A stretch of DNA of 64,000 bases from Liolophura sinensis (taxonomy: Eukaryota > Mollusca > Polyplacophora > Chitonida > Chitonidae). The notes beneath the pieces were generated by a model, which saw only the letters and a list, made by a program, of their open reading frames with translations, did not search any database and was not told the origin of the DNA. Below, piece by piece: positions 36,779-47,600 of the stretch (position 1 is its first letter; every line of letters starts with the position of its first letter). The position numbers and the translations under genes were made by a program. Where the stretch lies: NCBI RefSeq assembly GCF_032854445.1, contig NC_088304.1, forward strand, positions 1,056,001 to 1,120,000. The letters are read 5' to 3'.

Positions 36779-37560
36779 CACATGTACACTACTCTTGTTC
36801 ACATGTACACTACTCTTGTTCACATGTACACTACTCTTGTTCACATGTACACTACTCTTGTTCACATGTACACTACTCTTGTTCACATGTACACTACTCT
36901 TGTTAACTTGTACACTACTCTTGTTCACATGCACACTACTCTTGTTCACATGTACACTACTATTGTTCACATGCACACTACTCTTGTTCACATGTACACT
37001 ACTCTTGTTAACTTGTACACTACTCTTGTTCACATGTACACTACTCTTGTTCACATGTACACTACTCTTGTTCACATGCACACTACTCTTGTTCACATGT
37101 ACCCTACTCTTGTTCACATGCACACTACTCTTGTTCACATGTACACTACTCTTGTTCGCTTGTACACTATTCTTGTTTACTTGTACACTACTCTTGTTCA
37201 CATGTACCCTACTCTTGTTCACATGCACACTACTCTTGTTCACTTGTACCCTATTCATGTTCACATGTACCCTACTCTTGTTCACATGCACACTACTCTT
37301 GTTCACATGTACACTACTCTTGTTCACATGTACACTACTTTTGTTCACATGTACCCTACTCTTGTTCACATGTACACTACTCTTGTTCACATGCACACTA
37401 CTCTTGTTCACATGTACACTACTCTTGTTCACTTGTACACTACTCTTGTTCACATGTACACTACTCTTGTTCACATGTACCCTACTCTTGTTCACATGCA
37501 CACTACTCTTGTTCACATGTACCCTACTCTTGTTCACATGTGCACTACTCCTGTTCATAG
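36779..37560 (+). repeat. 21-bp minisatellite, about 37 copies
   Basis: Unit ATGTACACTACTCTTGTTCA plus C. The period is a multiple of 3, so 7-residue peptide repeats are open in three frames (up to 287 codons); no start context, splice site or homologue supports translation. Confidence 0.95.
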
Positions 37561-38309
37561 CATGTCGAACAGAGGATTATTTGTATCTCAGAGTCAGGAA
37601 ATATATTAAGCTATAAACTCCACACAACCTGCAGTTGTTTGTCCACACATACCGTGATGACATCATCCCATTTTCGTCCGGATTTCCGTGTGTTTCCGTT
37701 ACAACTCGGTTGTGAACGGTCTGCTGTATTGTAACGTGTAATAATCATCCACTGTTTTAATTATCAAATTCCCGGCCATTGATGTCAAACTTGGGTCAGA
37801 AATAACGACTTATTTGTCAAAGGCCACTAACTGCAGAAACAGTAATCACAGTGTTGATGACCTCCGTCCGAAAACACCCCAAACTGCCCACGTGAATGAC
37901 AACAATCCAGCGTTGATAGGGCGTTATCTCCGATTACAAACGCCTTGTCAACAACTGTCCCGAAAGTCGTTAATAATGAATGGTGGGGGTGGGGAGCAGT
38001 TTATATCTCTGATGTATACTTCCACCAGAGATAAAAAGGGTAGTGGTTTGATCCCTTTTGTCAATATTATGGTCAACTTCTCCGGAGCTAAGCTCGGACA
38101 CATTGCCTAGTATACGAGAAGATCACCTGCAGAACACACTGTGGCTTTCTCCAAACTTACCACAGCACGCATAAAGGTAGAGACGATAGACCTGCATTGG
38201 AAACAAATTTGCCGGCGGTGTAGGGTATAAGAACGAATACTTTATGTAAACGATAAAATGACGAACCGGAAATACTCGTAGGACTATATTTCTACATAAA
38301 TGGATTGAC
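37561..38309. other. Region upstream of the metalloproteinase gene
   Basis: Unique sequence. A 98-codon open frame at 37,814-38,110 is not recognisable. Promoter or enhancer DNA of the downstream gene is expected here, but I can name no element before the TATA-like motif. Confidence 0.35.
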
Positions 38310-38317
38310 TATAAAAT
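38310..38317 (+). promoter_or_regulatory. Possible TATA box of the metalloproteinase gene
   Basis: TATAAAAT lies 217 bp before the start codon, which would give a 5' leader of roughly 190 bp. The position is plausible, but AT-rich DNA offers such motifs by chance. Confidence 0.3.
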
Positions 38318-38533
38318 ATTTTTAGAGATACCATTTCATCGACGATCTGAGAGACAACGTCAATTTGATACACTGCGCATTACTAAGTTGACGGCACTCG
38401 AAAACAAATCACCATTTGATGCGACGCGGAGACGAAGTGGTTCTACCTCGCATGAGAACAACACAGTTTTAAGGCCTACCTTGTTTTATGGAATAGCCCG
38501 TGAATTCTTTTCTGATTTTTTTGAGACCTGAAC

Positions 38534-38671
38534 ATGTGGAGAATATGTACAGTCGTTTGGAGCTATTTTTGTTGGGGCGTCGTTGTTGTTTTGTTGACAC
38601 CGAGTGTTGGTGGGACGTCAGGGAATGGAGACGTCAGTGTAGCGGAGAGAGCGACGGCTGGGGACCCTGAT
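38534..38671 (+). CDS. Metalloproteinase exon 1 (signal peptide)
   Basis: Starts with ATG and encodes 46 residues: MWRICTVVW, a hydrophobic stretch with VVVVLL, then a small-residue region suited to signal peptidase. The donor is GTGAGT, phase 0. No family motif is in this exon; it was chosen because it gives a signal peptide, a good donor and the right phase for exon 2. Confidence 0.75.
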
Positions 38672-41600
38672 GTGAGTAAACACAAAAATACAACTAGAAT
38701 TGCATATTAGACGTAAACCTAGAACTTTTCAAGTGTCACATTTTCCTTGTTTCTCATTCATTCATCCACCATATACTGAACCACTTATGGATTTTTTCGA
38801 AGTTTAATTAAATTTGTGTGCAAAAAACAAAACTGTTGGCCTCAAAAGTATCATTTTAAGGCCTTTGTGTGCTTCAGAAAGTGCACCCTTGTACACAATC
38901 ACACTGAGCTATGACTGCGATTATAAAGCCGCCTATAATGCGCGAATACCGCATTACTTGATGAATTTGTAATATTCTTAAAACGTTGAAAATCAAATTT
39001 TCCTCTTTTCATGGATCGACAAGATATTGATGAAATATTGTCGATGTGACGTTAACTGGTGGAAAATCATTCAATATTCATTGAAACAAATACACAAAAT
39101 CTATGAAAATCTTTTCACGTAATGGCTATGTACTTACGATACATTTGACGCACGCTTTATTTTGTAGCCCAATGTAGCTGTTTAAATGCCCAAATTTATA
39201 AACTGTAGACAAATACAATAGTACGACATTAATAAATACATACATTACAACATTAGGCAGAGGAGAGGAAGGCATTCAAGGAATACCAATGGAGGTCACA
39301 TGATCGTATGTCTCCACATTTTGACAAATCTACGTCTTTAAATCAAGTTAGATTTTATCTGGACCGTGAAATAACCTTTGAACCTAACTGATGTCCTTAA
39401 TAACGCAAATATTTCTAAGTACGGAGTTAATAACAAGCCCATTAAATAAATAAATACACACCACGTAAGCTTTATACGGCAATCCGATTGCTTAAAAGGT
39501 TGCAAATCCCTAACACTATGGCTTCAACAAAATTAGGTAAAAACAGTGTTGTCAATTGCAATTTATTAGACGTCATTCGTCTAGAGTTACACAAAATGTC
39601 CCATAACAAGCTATACCTAGAGCTGTTGTAAGAAACTGGGCTGAATTGGCACAAATAGTTCTCGTGTTGTCTGATATCATTCGCCATCTTTGTTGGACAG
39701 GGTGGGTTGGGTCGGGGGTAGAGGTTGTATTTAATATTGTTTCACTTTTGTCGAAACAGTATGTTTTTTCGTAAACGCTCAAAACCCGTGGTCGTCCGTG
39801 GTCGGTATTGCTCCTTATATAGGTCCTCACTATTATGATTTGCCCTCTGCCAAAGTCTTTAACCGTGTAGGATATACTAGTCAGTCTAGGCACCAAACCA
39901 GACATTCGTATATCAGTCGTCAACCAAAATAGACGTTTGAAGTCAATAATTGCCAAGCCATTTACTTCGTGTTAAACAACGTTCAACACAAACAATTAGA
40001 AAATTAAGAAAAAATGAAGACGGATGCATACAAAAGAGGCGCTCAACAGTTTTCAGTGATGTCAGAAAGACGCACGGTATGTTCTAAGTGAATGGATGAA
40101 ATCAGTATCGGTCTACACCATGCTAGTTTTCCTCGACATCCGTGTAAGTTGTCGCGGTTGCTCTTTGGTTGGAACGGTTCGCATATTCCATGTGGCGATC
40201 GCATTCATCACGTTATGTATACGTACCCTAGATCCGGGTTAAGCGGAATTAGACGTGCACAATTAGAAGCAGAAATCTTGAATGCTCCGCCCATATTTAC
40301 TTACAAGAGAATTATTCTCAGGAACTAACGCATGCTACCAGGCGACATATGTATACACGTCATATGCATGATGTCTAGGTGTATTGCTATCCAAGCAAGA
40401 ATAATTTACCATGTCAAAATTGAAACTATCTTTCTTGTCGTGAAGTTGTCTTGACTTAAAACGGTTTGGTACAAATGCAAGTCAAAGCAAGATGTATCAT
40501 CTGGAAAATCTGTTTCCTTTAAATCGCAACACTGAAAACCCGTATATTAGTTCTGTACATAAACCACATGTCAAGTTTAATTTATGTATTTAATGTTTAA
40601 TGTGTTTGATGTATTTAATGTGGTTAATGCAGTGCTCGAAGATTTTTCATTTTATATGCATCAGTAGTCAGGTTTATATCTGGGTCAAACTGTGGAGGCT
40701 GAACAAAACTGTGGAGGCTGAACAAAATCTGATCGAATTCGTCTTCTTGTCCCATTCGAGTGATCAAACAATAGTTGGGGTGATAAAGTGACTGGGCGAC
40801 GAAGCCATTGAGCTGGTTAAGCAATGGGGGACGGATGAGTTGAAGGATTGATTGTTGACATTAGGGGTTGGGACGATGGACAGATGTTTCTTTGAGTCTT
40901 GGTTGAAAGGAAAGAGCATTTGCATTTTCTTTTGAAATGCGAAGTGGTCATCATCATTGCATCGCCATGTCGCAACGTATTCTGTGCATTTCGCCAATCT
41001 TTACTCAACTTTCTTTCGTTTAAAGGCATATTTGGAGAAGTTTGGTTATTTGGCGGTTCCGCCAGGAGGCACTCCTGGAAATGTACAGCGTAGTCCGGAG
41101 AGTCGACGCCACGCCATCAGGTAAATCGCATTCACAATCACACATTTAGGCGATAATGAGAGAAATGGTTATATTTATTTTATTACGGCAGTGGAGGTGA
41201 TCTCCCAGTAAAACACAATGAAATTATTTATTGTTTTGTGAGAATGTGTAATGTGAAATTAGTTTTTTTCATTCAAAAGGGAATTCCAAAGGTTCAACGG
41301 TCTGTCTGTAACAGGGAATCTAGACAGACAAACTCTGGCGAAAATGAGGCAGCCTCGATGTGGATTTCCCGACGTGATTCGGCCAGAGGGTGGAAGCACT
41401 TTCGGGACGTCAACCAATGGCAGAAACCGTAATAGGAGCCGAAACCGAAACCGAAACCGCAGTCGCCCTAGAAACAGAGCCGAGGAATTGACGGCACAGT
41501 CCTTTTATGTCCCAGGTATAAACTGAGAGTGAGACGGAATACATATATACAGTGCAACAAAAGCAAGTTCCCCCTAAGACTTTGTTTGATATCTTCCTTG

Positions 41601-44600
41601 ATGTATATACCAGATCGCAATGAAATTTTGCACACACCATCCCAGTAATCCGGCGGACGTGGTATATCAAGGATTAACGTGCAGGTGCAGTTGTGGGCTA
41701 ATGGGCATGCGCAACCTGAAAATCGATCGATTTTGTAAATTTCATAAAAGGAGTACATTGTACATTGCACATTGCACATTGTACATCCAGAAAATCTAAA
41801 CTCTATGGAAAATGAAACAAAATAATTTACCAAGATTTGTAAAATCACCTGAATTTGTAAACAAAATAAGCATGTCCTGGAGTATGCAAAAGGTTTATTA
41901 AATGTAATTGTAAAACACCTACCCGAATATTTACACAGGCAAATCTAACAGGATTTGTTGAAAGTTATCTGAAAATGTAAAACCATCTAAGTGGTTCCAT
42001 ACGGGAATAAGAAGATTATTAGCATCTTCTCAATACATATACAGCCTTTTTTCGTCAGACAAGCACAACAGCAAGCAGAAACATTTACTACACGACAGTC
42101 CAAAAGTCGACCCAGGAGATTTAACCTACGAGGAAATGGAAATGTGAAATTTTGTTTTATGAAACAGGACAGGACAAGAACTAAGACAGACAGATAAAAT
42201 TACCATGGTTTCATATATTACCTATGTCGGTTGGCAGACACGCAAAATTTAAAACCTGTGTATAATATGATATAAAATCCGCCATATTTGTAGGTCACAA
42301 ATGGAAAAAGACCCAAATAACGTGGCGACCAATCGGATACTCTCGCACAAGTCGTCTCAGCCAATCACAACAGTGGTAAGTTCTTCAGGGAAAGATTTTT
42401 ACGCATATTTAAGCTTTACATTTTAGTTTCTCGGCGTAATTTATATTTTTACAAACTGCATGCCCATGCCTAGCTGTGCACGTGACACTCATAAGCAAAA
42501 CATCTTTAGTTAAACAACAATTGGTGAAGTATTATGGTGAACTGGAAGAGTTTTACCTTTGTTTTGGTCATAATTACTGAATGACAGTGTGGTTCTGTGA
42601 TAAAAAAAAAAGTGGTAAAACAACGAAATAAAAGTCATACAGTCACTTGTTACCCAGGATGACCTCTATTATGACCTTTGAACGCCTCCTTTCCACAGGT
42701 GGTCATTCAAACGCGCCTTTGACAAGTGGGCGGAGCAGACACCTCTGACGTTCTCTGACGTCAGCGGGACAGCTGACATCATGATCAAGTTTGTAAGGTC
42801 AGACCATGGCGACGGTCGTGGGAATGCCTTTGACGGCAGAGGTGAGAATTCCGCGTGTTTGTTTTATACATGGCTTAAGGTCTCAACCAGACCTCATAGG
42901 GCCTTGGCTCAACCAGGATGTTGCAACGTTAAATCTCAGCTCAGCTCGACAAAGTCAAACTGTTAGCCGGATATCCCTGGTTAATTAACTTAGTAGAGAC
43001 TGACCAGAAAGGCGTTTTTACGAAACGTTCAACATTAACCTGATGTTTGCCTGAACTTCCCGCTATAGCCATTCACAAGCCTCTTGAACACTTTCACCAA
43101 CACGTGACAAGAATCTTCAATTTGATTTTTTTATTTATTTGGTGTTTTACGCCTTACTCAAGAATATTTCACTTATACGACGGCGGACAGCATTATGGTG
43201 GGAGGAAACCGGGAAGAGCCCGGTGGAAACCCACGACCATCCGCGGGTTGCTGCCAGACATTCCCATTTACGACCGGAGAGGAAGCCAGCTTGAGCTAGA
43301 CTTGAACTCATAGCGGTCGCATTGGGGAGAGGCTTCTGGGTCATTACGCTGCGCTAGCGCGCTAACCAACTGAGCCACGGAGACCCCCAAGAATCCTCAA
43401 AGCCCGTTGTTTTATATACCACCAGCAAAGAAATGTCGATGTCAGAGCTCAAGACAAGGCTAAAATTCCCCTAAGCATACTCTTGTTCTTATGTCTTTGT
43501 CCTGAGCGTAGACTGTCTTTTTATTCCCGGTCATCACACAAAACTTCCGGTTGGACATCGAGGCCCACTTGCTCTGACTTTTAATAAATTGCAGTTAACA
43601 CCGTTGCATTCTTTTTACCTAACTGTACATAAGCCATGGCCGTACTTCACCGTTTACCTATCACCATTTGCCAGCAATCACACTGTCGTTGCTGCTCCAG
43701 TTTTGATAACTGGCAAATGGTCAAATGAAACCAATGAAATACGGCCTCTTATAACTTTACCTCAGATCGAGTTTTATTCTGACTGTTCATGTAAATGCTT
43801 ACAAGAAAGTCTCAATTTACATTCCCCTCGAACTCATTGCATAAGATACGGAAACTAGTGTACAATAAGGTCAACAAAGCTCTCACACCATGACTTTCTT
43901 TTAAAGAAAGGACTAACACAACTTTGATCAGGCTGAATCTTTATTCTCATATCAAACCTAAGCCCTACTAAGTGACATCCCATTTTCATTAATAGAAGAG
44001 AGAATAAATATTTCATTTTCTCCACTTTACTGGCTACTAGGGTAGTTTTACCCACATAGGCCCCAGTTCATGTTTAGAATAAATTAACTACTCCTACTGT
44101 CTTTCCTGTTTCCCTCTAAGGTGGTACTTTGGCACATGCGTTCTTCCCCGGCACTAGTGCCATTTCCGGTGACACTCACTTTGACGATGACGAGCAATGG
44201 ACGCTGAACACCGAGGATGGTACAAACCTGGAGATCGTGGCTGCTCATGAGTTCGGTCATGCCCTTGGGCTGGGCCACTCTAACGTCGCCCAGGCCCTGA
44301 TGGCGCCTTACTACCAGGGGTATGACCCCAACTTTAAACTCCATAAAGACGACATCCAAGCCATACAGCACCTCTACGGTGAGTCTGCAGGGTTCGTACC
44401 CATTTTCATTTCTGCAATGGTTCCTACTTTATCATCTGTTCGCAAAGTATACGCAAACCTGAGTCGTCAACATCTAAATGAAAAAATCCAATTGGATGTA
44501 TAGGGCTTACGTGATGATACTATAAGGTGGAAAAGCTTTTGAAGATCACAATTGTATTATTATCTTATAGTAATATATGCTCAGTTGGTCAGCGCGCTAG

Positions 44601-47600
44601 CGCAGCATAATGACCCAGGAGTCTCTCACCAATGCGGTCGCTGTGAGTTCAAGTCCAGTTCATGCTAGCTTCCTCTCCGGTCGTATGTGGGAAGGTCTGC
44701 CAGAAACCTGCGGATGGTCGTGGGTTTTCCCCAAGCTCTGCCAGGTTTCCTCCCACCACAATGCTGGTCGCCGTCGTATAAGTGAGAAGAGCGTAAAACA
44801 CCAATCAAATAAATAAATAAATAGAGTAATATATAGTTATAAATGTATTAATAGATATAGATTATGATGATTATCTTCTTTCAGGAGGTCCAGGTCGGCC
44901 GCGAACAACTCCCAGGCCAAGGGTGACGTCACGACCACGTGTGACGTTACGGCCGCGCGTCACACGACGCCCAACACGTCGCCCCTCTTCCGGTCGATTC
45001 TGTAATCTCAAATTTGACGCCGTCATCAAAGGTTAGAAGTTTATCCTGATTTAAAAAGTATTTGTAAACTAATTAATTGAAATGACAGCGTGTAAAGGAA
45101 ACACCTGCAATTTCCGATCACAACAACCACCACAAAGTAACGTCAAGGAAATGAAAAACTATGAACATTTATTTCCAACAGCACATGACGGAAGCACGTA
45201 CGCCTTCCGATCACATGACATCTACAAACTAACGTCCACAGGCGGAGTTAGCCGAGGATTCCCGAAGAGGGCGAACACCGTGTTTCAGAGTGCACCAATC
45301 AACATCGATGCAGCGGCGTACTCGCCGTGGTCCAGAAAGACTTATATGTTTAAAGGTGAGCTTTCGGTACCACATTTAAATGGTTTCAGTTTTTCATATA
45401 ACAGATGAAGGCCTACATCATGTTAACAGTATTTAATTAAACTCAGATTGAGAGTAGTCAGATCTCTCCAACATGGGGAAAGCTGCCTGCGTATATCTTG
45501 TATTTTTGCAAGTTGGAAGGTGGTGGGACTTGTGGAAGTTTATTGGTTCCCATTCAAACCATGATTCTTCACAGACGTCTGAATTTTGTCCTGTTCTATG
45601 TTGTAGGAAGCCGGTTGTGGAAGTATACTGGTTTCCGGTTAGACTCCGATTACCCGAAGGACATCCGGGCTACTAACTTCCCAACACGTCCCAAGGCGGC
45701 GCTTGTTTGGCGAGATGGACGAGTCTATTTATTCCGGGTGGGTACGCGTATATCGATGGTGCTGGTTTCTATATAACCTATTCATAAAACCCAGACGCCA
45801 GATAAACCAAAACTGAATGTCACTCGGCTTCAGCATGGGGAAAATAACCAGAGCAGCGACAGTGGTGTGATAATTGGCAAATGGTCACACGTAAGCGGTG
45901 AAATATGGCCTCTTGTTTTGCTCAGTTAGGGCTCTTTTGTAACTGCTCATATAAATGCTTAAGTACATGTAGTAGCAAGTTAAACAACCCCTTAGCCCCA
46001 TATCTTCAGCAGAATTAGGTGAAAACGGCAGTGATGATAATTTATTACACATCACTGGTCTATTCAACTCCATTTAATACACAGTAACATGAAAACAATG
46101 CAAATCAACCTGACAAGGGGGCTCTCAGCCCACAAGCAGGAATTAAGGGTTTCCCTAACTGAGGTAAATTGACAAGAGGCCAGATTTCACCGATTAAGTG
46201 TGACCATTTGCCAACTACCACAATGTCGTCGATGCGCTAGTTTTACTCTATATGTTGTAGTCCTTTTATATCGGGGAAACGCAGAAAATCCCACGTACGT
46301 CTTAACATTTTAGTAATGTTCTAACTACTTAGATTAAATCAGTTTATGCAAACTCATCCATACCCTCCATCTGACGCAATGTTTACAGGGACGTCAGTTC
46401 TGGGTGTTTGACGAGTACCGGAACAGCATACCCCAGGGCTATCCTCTAGACACGAGGAGGTACTGGAGAGGGATCCCCAACAATGTGGAGGCCGCTGTCA
46501 GGTGGAATGATGGATACACCTATTTCTTCAAGGGCTCAAAGTAAGACTTAATAACAAGGAACTCTTTTTGGCGTTAAAGGTACAAACGGTTCTACTGTAT
46601 CACATGACAGATCACATGATACAGAAGGAACTGTTTTTGGCGATAAAACAGTTCGAGCTTTATATTTATGGACAAGGGGTTGCTAAGTTACCTTTAGGTC
46701 AAGAGAGGCTTATATTTCATGAAAAGGGGCTTGTTGTGTACTTCTAGGTTAAGAGAGGCTTATATTTCATGGAAAGAGGCTTGCTGTGTACTGGGTGAAG
46801 AGAGGCTTATATTTCATGTAAAAGGGATTGCTGTGTACTTCTAGGTTAAGAGAGGCTTAGATTTTATGAAAAAGGGACTGCTGTGTACTTCTAGATTAAG
46901 AGAGGCTTATATTTCATGAAAAAGGCGTTGCTATGTACTTCTAGGTTAAGACAGCCCTGTATTTCTCGAGCAAGGGATTTGTGTTTCTCTGGGTGAAGAG
47001 ATCCTTGTATTTCATAGACCTGGAAACACTGTGAATCTCTAGGTCAAGACACCCTTGTACTTATTCCACAAGGAAACCTCGTGTATCTTCAGGATGAAAA
47101 GACGTTGTAAAATCACATTTTTTTTTACCTAATTCTGCTTAAGCCATGGTGCTACTCTATGCTGTGCGTTTTTAATTATATTGTATTCCAGCATAAACCA
47201 GGACGGCCGGAGGACTAAACATCCCCGAGGCCTAGTCCCTTTACATTGTTTTAATGTGATTGTATGTTAAATGTGATGACAATACAGCATTTTGAGCAAT
47301 TCTAGACCAGTGACGCCTAATGTATTGCAATTAACATCACTGCATTTTTTTACCCAATTCTGCTTAAGTCATGGTGCTGGTTGTGGGGGGGGGGGGGGGG
47401 GGGGGGGGCGTGTAAATTGCTAATTTTCATGCGTTTACATGAACAGTTAGAATAAAAGCCAGCTGTGGTAAATTGACTATATTTCACAGGCTTCGTGTGA
47501 CCATTTACCTACTGTCACACTGTTGTCACTGCTCTGGATTTACTCTCTATGCTGTACGTCTTTAATTATATTCCTGCATAAACCAAGGTTGTTTTAATGT

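Noticed and set aside
36753-37616. Frames of 263-287 codons with 7-residue repeats
   Set aside because: Product of the 21-bp minisatellite; three frames are open together, with no start context, splice site or known protein resemblance.
41314-41343. Acceptor at GTAACAG just before 41,314 as start of metalloproteinase exon 3
   Set aside because: It would put the PRCGFPD cysteine switch out of frame with exon 2 and lose [12 protein letters not shown]. The acceptor at 41,279 keeps both.
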